NCBI RefSeq assembly: GCF_032248455.1 | Contig: NZ_JAVTTP010000001.1 | Span: 682,001 to 746,000, forward strand | DNA from: Pricia mediterranea | GTDB taxonomy: Bacteria > Bacteroidota > Bacteroidia > Flavobacteriales > Flavobacteriaceae | DNA length: 64,000 nt | Reading direction: 5' to 3' | Shown: piece after piece, positions 56,179 to 64,000 of the stretch | Numbering within the stretch: the stretch's first letter is position 1 | How the letters are laid out: each line of letters begins with the position of its first letter | Translations under genes and position numbers: made by a program | The notes under the pieces: generated by a model | The model's input: the letters and a program-made list of their open reading frames with translations, nothing else | Databases searched by the model: none | What the model was told of the DNA's origin: nothing

Positions 56179-56603
56179 GCAAAAAATGTTGAGCAGGTTT
56201 AAAACTGTACTTGACCGCCAAAATGAGCGCAAGTGGACCTGAGCGTTGGTGCGCGGATGGATTTCGGAGCGGTACGGAGGATTATGAGAAAACCTTCCCA
56301 TCTGGGCGGAGCGGAACGAAAGCAGTACGCAGGCTTCCCCCTACCGGGGCGGCAGTGCGCAGGCTACGCCCGCGGAAGGTCAGCACGGCGCAAGCAGAAC
56401 CCCAAAAAACACTTTTTGCAACAGAACCTATAAGTAATGCGGGGCTCCGGGCCGAATACGAAGGTCTGTGTATATTTACGGGGCCGCAAAATCTTTTGGA
56501 TTTTGCTCTCGCCAAAAAAAGATAGATCAAAACAAAAAGCTTTTGCTAGGTGCGAGGCCGGAAATTCGGCGCCTGTCCGCTCCGCACTACTTATAGCTCG
56601 GGC
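56176..56603 (+). mobile_element. Cassette 12, non-coding type F (428 bp)
   Basis: No accepted gene. Inverted segments such as GCGCAGGCTACGCCCGCGG are GC-rich. Begins GTTGCAAAAA, matching R'' TTTTTGCAAC. Single copy in the window. Confidence 0.75.
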
Positions 56604-56606
56604 GTT
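56420..56606 (+). other. attC of cassette 12 (187 bp)
   Basis: Long type, like cassette 11, with the same 8-bp inner stem. Confidence 0.78.
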
Positions 56607-57097
56607 GGCAAAAATAGCTCCAAAATCAAGTTTTGTAGCGAAAAATCGACGATGGATTTTAGATGGTTCAAGGGCGAAAGCCCTCGAATTTTTTTGGGAT
56701 TTTTATAGAGTTGCGGACGGACTTTTGAGCCTGGTTGCGCAGATGGACCTTACTCCGGCGCAATCGTTGCGGGGACGGACCTTTTACTCGGGCGTGTTCC
56801 GGAACGTGCCGATCTGCGCAATCGTTGTGCAATCCAAACGGGATCGTAGCGGAATCGTTGCGGAATCTGCGCAAGCGGAACGTGCTTACTGTTGTGTGTC
56901 GCTACTTTTGCCAACAAAACCTATGGGCAATGCGGGGTTTGGGCTTGGTCCGAAAGCCTGGGCTTGCCGAGCGGCACCGCAAAATCTTTTGGATTTTGCT
57001 CTTTCGCGGGACAAGGTAAAAAACGGAACCAAAATATTTCGCTAATTTCAAGGCCGGAGGGCAGGTGCGCACACGCCGCACTGCACATAGCTCGGGC
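56604..57097 (+). mobile_element. Cassette 13, non-coding type D (494 bp)
   Basis: Copy of cassette 8 at the same length, here followed by the nuclease cassette. Confidence 0.8.
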
Positions 57098-57100
57098 GTT
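56913..57100 (+). other. attC of cassette 13 (188 bp)
   Basis: As cassette 8. Confidence 0.78.
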
Positions 57101-59104
57101 ACCTGCAAGCTGAAAAAAAACTATGGGAATTTTTGGAGTTAAGAAAAAGCAAGAAAATAAGAAATCTACCAATCAAGTGGAAAAAACAGAAACAAAAATT
57201 GTCGAACGCCCAAGAATTTGTTGTATCGATACTGATCAAGAAGTCATATCTACCTTAGAAAAAGCTGGAATGAATTTATCAATAGGTTCTTTGGGTTCTA
57301 AAATAAAAGTTCCGAATAGTACCAGAAGGGAAAATCATCAATTATTACCAAATCACAATTTTCCTCTAAATCTTCACGAACTTGATATATTCATAATGGA
57401 TTTAGATAGCTTTGAAACTATAGCCTACAATGAAGAAGAGCATATTAGAGAAATGCATACAGGTAAAAGCTCATATTCTTTATTAAGCAGTTTTCCTGAA
57501 ACTTTATTTGACCCAAGACCAATTGCATCTTCTTTCTTAAGAAAAGAGTTTTATAAAATAACCAATAGAGAATACTTGGTCATAGCTTTTTCCTCTTCAA
57601 ACTATGAAGTTGATTACGAACCTATAATGGTAACCGAAGGCAATGCAAGAAGACAAGGAATTGAAAAGCATAGCATATATTCATTTTGGGACTATATTCC
57701 TTGGCAAGAGCCTAAATATGGTAAAGAAATAACCGTTTGCAAATCAATAGATGACTTACAACGTTTACTAGAAAAGTATAAATCTAACGCCTACTATAAT
57801 CAAACGTTTGAGCATCCCACTCGATGGAATGGTGGTAAAAAGGAAAAATATGAAAATTATTTTCCTTTAATAACTAACATTAATGGAGATATTGTTTCTT
57901 ATGTTGAAGTAAATGAATTTAATAATCTAATTGTTTTTCCTCAAATTGAGGATAAAGCAAATTTTCTTTTAGAATTTCTATCTAAAATTGCACCATCAAT
58001 TTTTCCAGAATTATTTCCCTACTCGACAACTTTTGATTGGAGGAAACAAGAAGAATATTGGTTACCAAATTTTGCCGAACTTTTAGATGATAAAAAAGTA
58101 ATTGAAAAGGATTATAAAGAAAAGCTGGCTAGAAATGAAAGCGAAATTATTACTAACAATAAAAAATATGAATTTCTTCACGAATTAATTACAGAAACTG
58201 GCGATGAGTTAGTTAATGCTGTAATTAAATTTTTAAAATGGTTAGAATTTAAAAATGTACAGGATTTTGATCCTGCAAATGGTTCTGCAATATTGGAGGA
58301 AGATATTCAAGTAGATATACCAGAGGGTCTACTAATTATTGAATGTAAAGGGATTGGAGGCACATCAACGGATGGAGACTGTAGTCAGATTTCAAAAATA
58401 AAGCATCGTCGATGTAAACAAAGAAACGCATTTGATGTGTTTGCATTGTATTTAGTAAATCATCAACGTTATCAACCACCATTGAAAAGACAGAATCCAC
58501 CTTTTACTGAACATCAAATTCAAGATGCAGTAAACGATGAAAGAGGTTTGCTCACAACTTGGCAACTTTATCAACTTTATGATTTAGTTCAAAAAGAGAT
58601 TTTATCAAAAGAAGATGCTAGAAATACTTTCAAAAACTATGGTCTTGTAGAGTTTAAACCTCAGAATTTAGAATTTATTGATGAACCTTTGGAATTATTT
58701 GAAAATGGAAAAATATGCATTGTAAATATTAAAGATTGTTCACTTTCAATTAACGAAGAAATTCTAATAGAGAAAAATGGAAAATTCTATAAATCAAAGA
58801 TAATCGATATTCAATTAAATGGTAGTTCTGTAAAAAGTGCCAAAGAGGGAGAACTTGGTATTAAACTAAGTATTCCGATTAAGAAAAAATCAATACTTTG
58901 GAAAAAAGCCAGCAGGTAACAATGTATATAAAAAATAGCGCAAGTCATTGCTAACACTAAGGTTTATACATTTTGGAAAACCACCAAATTTTTAAATTAG
59001 ACGATTTCCAATAAAGAAGATAAATAGTAAAATTTAAAAATTCGGCTTGTGTTAATCCGAAAAGTTATCGCTTATTTACTGCGCTACTTTTCATATACGG
59101 AGCC
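57098..59104 (+). mobile_element. Cassette 14, carries the PD-(D/E)XK-like protein gene (2007 bp)
   Basis: Begins GTTACCTGC, matching R'' GCAGGTAAC. The CDS stop codon TAA (58917-58919) overlaps R''. The 2902-bp-downstream cassette 17 has the same length and product. Confidence 0.83.
57123..58919 (+). CDS. PD-(D/E)XK-like nuclease-fold protein (copy 1)
   Basis: A 598-aa AT-rich gene product. The N-terminal 300 residues contain RICCIDTDQEV and DIFIMDLDSF but no domain I can name. The nuclease-like region is about 355-430: a helix with Glu (ETGDELVNAVIKFLKWLEF), then Asp394 in ILEEDIQVDI and Glu407/Lys409 in LLIIECKGIGG, the order D-(D/E)-x-K. This resembles restriction-type endonuclease folds, so a defence function is plausible but unproven. 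C-terminal third is beta-rich. An identical product is at 60025. Confidence 0.7.
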   Translation: MGIFGVKKKQENKKSTNQVEKTETKIVERPRICCIDTDQEVISTLEKAGMNLSIGSLGSKIKVPNSTRRENHQLLPNHNFPLNLHELDIFIMDLDSFETIAYNEEEHIREMHTGKSSYSLLSSFPETLFDPRPIASSFLRKEFYKITNREYLVIAFSSSNYEVDYEPIMVTEGNARRQGIEKHSIYSFWDYIPWQEPKYGKEITVCKSIDDLQRLLEKYKSNAYYNQTFEHPTRWNGGKKEKYENYFPLITNINGDIVSYVEVNEFNNLIVFPQIEDKANFLLEFLSKIAPSIFPELFPYSTTFDWRKQEEYWLPNFAELLDDKKVIEKDYKEKLARNESEIITNNKKYEFLHELITETGDELVNAVIKFLKWLEFKNVQDFDPANGSAILEEDIQVDIPEGLLIIECKGIGGTSTDGDCSQISKIKHRRCKQRNAFDVFALYLVNHQRYQPPLKRQNPPFTEHQIQDAVNDERGLLTTWQLYQLYDLVQKEILSKEDARNTFKNYGLVEFKPQNLEFIDEPLELFENGKICIVNIKDCSLSINEEILIEKNGKFYKSKIIDIQLNGSSVKSAKEGELGIKLSIPIKKKSILWKKASR

Positions 59105-59107
59105 GTT
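58918..59107 (+). other. attC of cassette 14 (190 bp)
   Basis: AATGTATATAAAAAATAGCGCA pairs with TGCGCTACTTTTCATATAC. Includes AT-rich inner arms; differs from the other long sites. Confidence 0.72.
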
Positions 59108-59526
59108 ACCGAACATATCGCCGAAAATGAATGTTCGGGCGCAATAGAAACGGATAAAAATTGAAAAAAGAGTTTGGTCGGGTGCCGGGGGGCTCCTTTT
59201 CCAAGACCGTTCTAGAGGCCGAAAGCGTTGCGCAAGGGACGGGCAGGTGGATTTTCCAAGTCCGCCCGGGCCGGTGCTGTCGGCAGGCCTAAAATGCAGC
59301 TCGGCGGGCGCAGGTCGGGGGATTTATACGAATGGCCTTGAAAAAGGGGTTTGGGCGTAAAGCGAAGGCCGGGGCCTTCCGAAGGATCGGGCAGCGACAC
59401 GTTCGGTAACACCATATATAATCAATGCTCGGGATTTTCCGGTGGAAAATCCACGTGCATTCGCTATCTTAAGTGCGCCGGGGGAAATCCTGCGGATTTC
59501 ACCAACGCACTGATCATATATTTAAC
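59105..59526 (+). mobile_element. Cassette 15, non-coding type B (422 bp)
   Basis: Copy of cassette 5 at the same length, between nuclease and A2. Confidence 0.78.
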
Positions 59527-59529
59527 GTT
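59408..59529 (+). other. attC of cassette 15 (122 bp)
   Basis: As cassette 5. Confidence 0.75.
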
Positions 59530-59999
59530 AGCAAAAATTTCAGGTTCCGTAAGGACGTTCCGTCCCGAGGTGTGCGGGAAAAAGGGGCCGGGGGATACGT
59601 TTTTTTGTTGCCCGTACAGGGCCCGACATTGGAGGGGACTGTGCAAGTAGTCCGGCTTACAGCGTTGAGAGCTCGCTATCAAAACGTTGTCACGTTGGGA
59701 CTACTTGGTAAAGGACGGTGAAATTTTGAACAAAGTCAAGTTTATCGGCATTTATGGCAAAAAAAAACGTGCGGGTCGGTCCCTGCGGCCACGTTCCTTG
59801 CTATTACAAAGAACATGGCCTTGGGCGGTCCCGGGACGAAACGGGGCCGTTTATGTCCGGCACCTGAAACTATAAATGGTTTTCCGTAAGAATCAATCGG
59901 GGACGGGGACCAAGCACCGGAGAAAACCTTTGCTAACAGGTATTATAGGCAATGGCCCAGAGCAAGGTTATGGATAGGGGCCACTACCTATACACAGAC
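59527..59999 (+). mobile_element. Cassette 16, non-coding type A2 (473 bp)
   Basis: Copy of cassette 2 but starting GTTAGCAAA, as its own R'' (TTTGCTAAC) predicts. Confidence 0.82.
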
Positions 60000-60002
60000 G
60001 TT
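59935..60002 (+). other. attC of cassette 16 (68 bp)
   Basis: As cassette 2. Confidence 0.78.
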
Positions 60003-62006
60003 ACCTGCAAGCTGAAAAAAAACTATGGGAATTTTTGGAGTTAAGAAAAAGCAAGAAAATAAGAAATCTACCAATCAAGTGGAAAAAACAGAAACAAAAA
60101 TTGTCGAACGCCCAAGAATTTGTTGTATCGATACTGATCAAGAAGTCATATCTACCTTAGAAAAAGCTGGAATGAATTTATCAATAGGTTCTTTGGGTTC
60201 TAAAATAAAAGTTCCGAATAGTACCAGAAGGGAAAATCATCAATTATTACCAAATCACAATTTTCCTCTAAATCTTCACGAACTTGATATATTCATAATG
60301 GATTTAGATAGCTTTGAAACTATAGCCTACAATGAAGAAGAGCATATTAGAGAAATGCATACAGGTAAAAGCTCATATTCTTTATTAAGCAGTTTTCCTG
60401 AAACTTTATTTGACCCAAGACCAATTGCATCTTCTTTCTTAAGAAAAGAGTTTTATAAAATAACCAATAGAGAATACTTGGTCATAGCTTTTTCCTCTTC
60501 AAACTATGAAGTTGATTACGAACCTATAATGGTAACCGAAGGCAATGCAAGAAGACAAGGAATTGAAAAGCATAGCATATATTCATTTTGGGACTATATT
60601 CCTTGGCAAGAGCCTAAATATGGTAAAGAAATAACCGTTTGCAAATCAATAGATGACTTACAACGTTTACTAGAAAAGTATAAATCTAACGCCTACTATA
60701 ATCAAACGTTTGAGCATCCCACTCGATGGAATGGTGGTAAAAAGGAAAAATATGAAAATTATTTTCCTTTAATAACTAACATTAATGGAGATATTGTTTC
60801 TTATGTTGAAGTAAATGAATTTAATAATCTAATTGTTTTTCCTCAAATTGAGGATAAAGCAAATTTTCTTTTAGAATTTCTATCTAAAATTGCACCATCA
60901 ATTTTTCCAGAATTATTTCCCTACTCGACAACTTTTGATTGGAGGAAACAAGAAGAATATTGGTTACCAAATTTTGCCGAACTTTTAGATGATAAAAAAG
61001 TAATTGAAAAGGATTATAAAGAAAAGCTGGCTAGAAATGAAAGCGAAATTATTACTAACAATAAAAAATATGAATTTCTTCACGAATTAATTACAGAAAC
61101 TGGCGATGAGTTAGTTAATGCTGTAATTAAATTTTTAAAATGGTTAGAATTTAAAAATGTACAGGATTTTGATCCTGCAAATGGTTCTGCAATATTGGAG
61201 GAAGATATTCAAGTAGATATACCAGAGGGTCTACTAATTATTGAATGTAAAGGGATTGGAGGCACATCAACGGATGGAGACTGTAGTCAGATTTCAAAAA
61301 TAAAGCATCGTCGATGTAAACAAAGAAACGCATTTGATGTGTTTGCATTGTATTTAGTAAATCATCAACGTTATCAACCACCATTGAAAAGACAGAATCC
61401 ACCTTTTACTGAACATCAAATTCAAGATGCAGTAAACGATGAAAGAGGTTTGCTCACAACTTGGCAACTTTATCAACTTTATGATTTAGTTCAAAAAGAG
61501 ATTTTATCAAAAGAAGATGCTAGAAATACTTTCAAAAACTATGGTCTTGTAGAGTTTAAACCTCAGAATTTAGAATTTATTGATGAACCTTTGGAATTAT
61601 TTGAAAATGGAAAAATATGCATTGTAAATATTAAAGATTGTTCACTTTCAATTAACGAAGAAATTCTAATAGAGAAAAATGGAAAATTCTATAAATCAAA
61701 GATAATCGATATTCAATTAAATGGTAGTTCTGTAAAAAGTGCCAAAGAGGGAGAACTTGGTATTAAACTAAGTATTCCGATTAAGAAAAAATCAATACTT
61801 TGGAAAAAAGCCAGCAGGTAACAATGTATATAAAAAATAGCGCAAGTCATTGCTAACACTAAGGTTTATACATTTTGGAAAACCACCAAATTTTTAAATT
61901 AGACGATTTCCAATAAAGAAGATAAATAGTAAAATTTAAAAATTCGGCTTGTGTTAATCCGAAAAGTTATCGCTTATTTACTGCGCTACTTTTCATATAC
62001 GGAGCC
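60000..62006 (+). mobile_element. Cassette 17, second copy of the nuclease cassette (2007 bp)
   Basis: Same length and same encoded protein as cassette 14, here between A2 and E'. Confidence 0.83.
60025..61821 (+). CDS. PD-(D/E)XK-like nuclease-fold protein (copy 2)
   Basis: Identical 598-residue product to the gene at 57123, so the domain reading is the same (Asp394, Glu407, Lys409). Identity over 2 kb between separated cassettes indicates recent duplication or exchange. Neighbours differ: A2 before, E' after, compared with D before and B after for copy 1. Both copies appear intact, so neither is a decaying remnant. Dosage or redundancy is possible. Confidence 0.7.
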   Translation: MGIFGVKKKQENKKSTNQVEKTETKIVERPRICCIDTDQEVISTLEKAGMNLSIGSLGSKIKVPNSTRRENHQLLPNHNFPLNLHELDIFIMDLDSFETIAYNEEEHIREMHTGKSSYSLLSSFPETLFDPRPIASSFLRKEFYKITNREYLVIAFSSSNYEVDYEPIMVTEGNARRQGIEKHSIYSFWDYIPWQEPKYGKEITVCKSIDDLQRLLEKYKSNAYYNQTFEHPTRWNGGKKEKYENYFPLITNINGDIVSYVEVNEFNNLIVFPQIEDKANFLLEFLSKIAPSIFPELFPYSTTFDWRKQEEYWLPNFAELLDDKKVIEKDYKEKLARNESEIITNNKKYEFLHELITETGDELVNAVIKFLKWLEFKNVQDFDPANGSAILEEDIQVDIPEGLLIIECKGIGGTSTDGDCSQISKIKHRRCKQRNAFDVFALYLVNHQRYQPPLKRQNPPFTEHQIQDAVNDERGLLTTWQLYQLYDLVQKEILSKEDARNTFKNYGLVEFKPQNLEFIDEPLELFENGKICIVNIKDCSLSINEEILIEKNGKFYKSKIIDIQLNGSSVKSAKEGELGIKLSIPIKKKSILWKKASR

Positions 62007-62009
62007 GTT
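61820..62009 (+). other. attC of cassette 17 (190 bp)
   Basis: As cassette 14; overlaps the CDS stop. Confidence 0.72.
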
Positions 62010-62426
62010 AGCCCGCATATCGCCAAAAATGGACATCGGGGCGCAAGGCAGCTAAAAGGGCACGTTGAAAAATCGAGCGGCGCAGGGTGCCTTCCCTCCT
62101 TTTCCAAGACCGGCCGGGGTACGCAACCGTATCGCAAGGGGAACGGGTGGACGGACCAGCCTCGGTCCATTTTTATTTTGGCAGATGCGGGCTTGACGCA
62201 TAAAGGCCTATCCGAGACGTCGGGCCGGGCGGACCTGCATCGGCCGGTCCCGGAAAAGGTGTCCGGGCGTACAGCGGAGGCCCGGGCGGGGCGGCGACAC
62301 GCGGGCTAACAAAGCCTATGATCCATTGCTTTGGATTTCCCAGCGGGAAATCCCCGCCCGTCCACTGACTTGGGGCTTGGCGGAAAAGTCCTGCGGACGT
62401 TTTCCGCAACGTATCATAGCCCGGGC
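62007..62426 (+). mobile_element. Cassette 18, non-coding type E' (420 bp)
   Basis: Copy of cassette 10 lacking 13 bp in a GC-rich inverted part (around 62282); other differences are single bases. Confidence 0.78.
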
Positions 62427-62429
62427 GTT
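62308..62429 (+). other. attC of cassette 18 (122 bp)
   Basis: As cassette 10. Confidence 0.76.
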
Positions 62430-62491
62430 GTAACACATACTACTCAAGTACAACCTCCAACCTCCATTCATCGATAAATATTTTGTAGATA

Positions 62492-62507
62492 GTAACTTTT
62501 AAGTTAC
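62492..62507. promoter_or_regulatory. Candidate operator of the toxin-antitoxin cassette
   Basis: GTAACTT-TT-AAGTTAC, 7-bp arms and a 2-bp centre, 9 bp upstream of the toxin ATG. Its position suits autoregulation by the antitoxin. Confidence 0.65.
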
Positions 62508-62516
62508 ATTTGAGCA

Positions 62517-62861
62517 ATGGAAAAAGTCAGGGAGGTAATCCAATACAAGAATTATTTCGAGGAATTCTTGCTCAAGCAACCGAAGAAGGTCCAGGACAAA
62601 ATATTCAAGGTCATCGAAATAATAGAAACTTACGAAAGAGTTCCCTCGACCTATCTAAAAGCAATTGTCGGGACCAAAGGACTTTACGAGGCGCGAATCA
62701 AATTGGGCTCCAACATTTGGCGTGTGTTCTGCTTTTTCGACAAGGGAAAACTGGTTATCCTGCTGAACGGATTTACCAAGAAAACGCAGAAAACACCGAA
62801 AAAAGAAATCGACAAGGCGGTCGGACTAATGAACTCATACTATGAAGACAAAAAAAAATAA
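62517..62861 (+). CDS. RelE/HigB-type (Gp49-like) toxin
   Basis: A 114-aa basic protein of the RelE/HigB superfamily: KYFEEFLLKQPKK-type helix (YKNYFEEFLLKQPKKVQDKI), the strand GLYEARIKLGSNIWRVFCFF, and KLVILLNGFTKKTQKTPKKEI near the end. Such toxins cleave mRNA on the ribosome. Toxin comes before antitoxin, as in higBA. The operator just upstream and the reading overlap with the antitoxin frame support a module. Confidence 0.88.
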   Translation: MEKVREVIQYKNYFEEFLLKQPKKVQDKIFKVIEIIETYERVPSTYLKAIVGTKGLYEARIKLGSNIWRVFCFFDKGKLVILLNGFTKKTQKTPKKEIDKAVGLMNSYYEDKKK

Positions 62862-62862
62862 G

Positions 62863-63153
62863 ATGGACACCAAAAGCTGGAAGGACATCAAGGACACCGT
62901 TTACGGAAATAAGGGAACCGAACGCAGGGACGGACTGGAACGGGATTTCGAGTCCTTCAAGATCGGACTGCTTCTGCGAAAGGCACGCGAAGGAAAAAAC
63001 CTTACACAGGAGCAATTGGGAGATCTGGTGGACAAAAAGCGGACCTACATCTCGCGGGTCGAGAACAACGGGAGCAATCTGACCTTAAAAACATTGTACG
63101 ATATCGTCGAGAAAGGACTGGGCGGAAAGGTGAAGATCTCGATCGAGGTGTAA
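62863..63153 (+). CDS. XRE-family HigA-type antitoxin
   Basis: A 96-aa protein with a helix-turn-helix (LRKAREGKNLTQEQLGDLV and KKRTYISRVENNGSN). The likely start is ATG 62863, one base after the toxin stop; an ATG at 62842 would overlap the toxin by 20 bp and is also possible. It probably neutralises the toxin and binds the palindrome at 62492. GC content is higher than that of the nuclease gene cassettes. Confidence 0.88.
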   Translation: MDTKSWKDIKDTVYGNKGTERRDGLERDFESFKIGLLLRKAREGKNLTQEQLGDLVDKKRTYISRVENNGSNLTLKTLYDIVEKGLGGKVKISIEV

Positions 63154-63168
63154 AAAAGTACGTGTTAC

Positions 63169-63358
63169 AACAGAACCTATACGCAATGCGGGCTCAGGTG
63201 CCCAGCTGAAGGGCCTGTGCATGTTTTCGAGTACCGCAAAATCTTTTGGATTTTGCTTTTACGCGGGACAAGTTAAAACCGAAACAAAAAGATTTTTGCT
63301 ATTGCGTGGCGGAAAGTCAGGTGCGTGCCGGCCCCGCACTGCGCATAGCTCGGGCGTT
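63169..63358 (+). other. attC of cassette 19 (190 bp)
   Basis: Long type with AGAACCTATACGCAATGCGG and the GCAAAATC/GATTTTGC inner stem. Confidence 0.78.
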
Positions 63359-63791
63359 GGCATGCATATCGCCAAAAGTGAATTTCAGGGCGCAATGGAT
63401 CGCGAGGGTTGCGCTGGAAAAAATCGAGCGGCGCCCGGTCCGGTCCCTCCTTTTCCAAGACCGGCCGGGGTACGCAATCCTATCGCAAGGGGAACGGGTG
63501 GACGGACCGGCTTCGTTCCATTTTTGTTTTGGCAGGTGCGGGCTTGCCGCACATAGGCCGATCCGAGACGTCGGGCCGGGGGGACCTGCATCGGCCGGCC
63601 TCGGAAAAGGTGTCCAGGCGTGCAGCGAACGTCGTGGCCTATCGCAGGGTTCGGGCGGCGACACGCATGCCAACACTACCTATAATGCATTGCGGGGGAT
63701 TTCCCTGCAGGAAATCCCGGCCTGTTTGCTAGCTTGGGTGCCGGGCGGAAAAGTCCTGCGGACGTTTTCCGCAACGCATCATAGCTTTACC
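63356..63791 (+). mobile_element. Cassette 20, non-coding type C (436 bp)
   Basis: Copy of cassette 6 at the same length, followed here by B. Confidence 0.8.
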
Positions 63792-63794
63792 GTT
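63672..63794 (+). other. attC of cassette 20 (123 bp)
   Basis: As cassette 6. Confidence 0.77.
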
Positions 63795-64000
63795 ACCGAA
63801 CATATCGCCGAAAATGAATGTTCGGGCGCAATAGAAACGGATAAAAATTGAAAAAAGAGTTTGGTCGGGTGCCGGGGGGCTCCTTTTCCAAGACCGTTCT
63901 AGAGGCCGAAAGCGTTGCGCAAGGGACGGGCAGGTGGATTTTCCAAGTCCGCCCGGGCCGGTGCTGTCGGCAGGCCTAAAATGCAGCTCGGCGGGCGCAG
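63792..64000 (+). mobile_element. Cassette 21, non-coding type B, cut by window end
   Basis: First 209 bp match cassette 5. The attC lies outside the window, and the array therefore continues beyond it. Confidence 0.78.

Larger units (their letters stand above)
62427..63355 (+). mobile_element. Cassette 19, carries a toxin-antitoxin pair (929 bp)
   Basis: Begins GTTGTAACAC, matching R'' GTGTTACAAC. The first gene starts 90 bp inside, further than in the other gene cassettes, and a palindrome lies in this leader. Confidence 0.82.
49122..64000 (+). mobile_element. Integron-like cassette array (at least 21 cassettes, continues past the window)
   Basis: Tandem units each run from a GTT to the next GTT and end in an attC-like site: AACA, then two arms that fold on each other, then CGTT. 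In every cassette except number 2 the first bases are the complement of its own R'' arm, as expected when recombination cuts G^TT in R' and the cassette carries that arm around. Order: A1, A2, A1, PIN, B, C, A1, D, A1, E, secreted protein, F, D, nuclease, B, A2, nuclease, E', toxin-antitoxin, C, B. Only five units contain genes I accept. Confidence 0.88.

Noticed and set aside
49122-64000. CRISPR array or tandem satellite
   Set aside because: Repeated units are hundreds of bp long, differ in size, and share only short end motifs, with no regular spacer.

Overview
The window looks like chromosome of a marine-type Flavobacteriaceae (Bacteroidota). Support: a SusC/SusD pair, a type IX secretion C-terminal domain, bacillithiol synthesis (bshC), the rpmB-rpmG-DUF4295-ftsY-rimO neighbourhood, and many lipoproteins. 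The genus cannot be fixed from the sequence.

Layout. 1-0.3 kb: the right end of an IS3-family element whose insertion has cut off the 3' part of a CheB/CheR sensor gene. 0.3-13.6 kb: response regulator, CsbD-like protein, transaldolase, PLP decarboxylase, bshC behind a purine-rich minisatellite, M14 peptidase, and a secreted FG-GAP/PKD protein. 13.6-18.4 kb: a galactonate/2-keto-3-deoxy sugar acid operon (kdgK-eda-dgoD-gntP). 18.5-30.4 kb: housekeeping genes (rimO, amidase, ftsY, DUF4295, rpmG, rpmB, cinA, HPt protein, FAH-family enzyme, exonuclease, beta-barrel protein, E2 acyltransferase, recR). 30.9-38.8 kb: lipoprotein, susD, susC and a Na+/solute symporter. 38.9-47.1 kb: CoA-binding protein, a FabH-like enzyme, an ABC1 kinase/TetR pair, htpG, a Ca2+/Na+ antiporter, a conserved 50-aa protein and apt. 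A tRNA-Arg(ACG) at 47.17 kb closes the core part.

47.5-64 kb is the remarkable part: an integron-like array. A tyrosine recombinase (47947-49074) has the six catalytic residues but, as far as I can see, lacks the IntI-specific insertion and carries an extra N-terminal domain. It reads toward, not away from, a tandem array of at least 21 cassettes that runs off the window end. Every cassette begins at GTT and ends in an attC-like site (AACA ... CGTT). In 20 of the 21 the first bases are either the complement of the cassette's own R'' arm or, for the last one, inferred from identical copies; cassette 2 is the exception. Repeated cassettes have different neighbours in every copy and diverge at the GTT, as site-specific cassette shuffling predicts.

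Only 5 of the 21 cassettes carry convincing genes: a PIN-like membrane protein, a secreted protein, a PD-(D/E)XK-like nuclease in two identical copies, and a HigB/HigA-type toxin-antitoxin pair. The other 16 are 420-494 bp, mostly GC-rich, with strong inverted repeats and terminator-like hairpins and no conserved reading frame. They fall into families A (A1/A2), B/C/E, D and F. They may be structured RNAs, transcription insulators or recombination substrates; the sequence alone does not decide.
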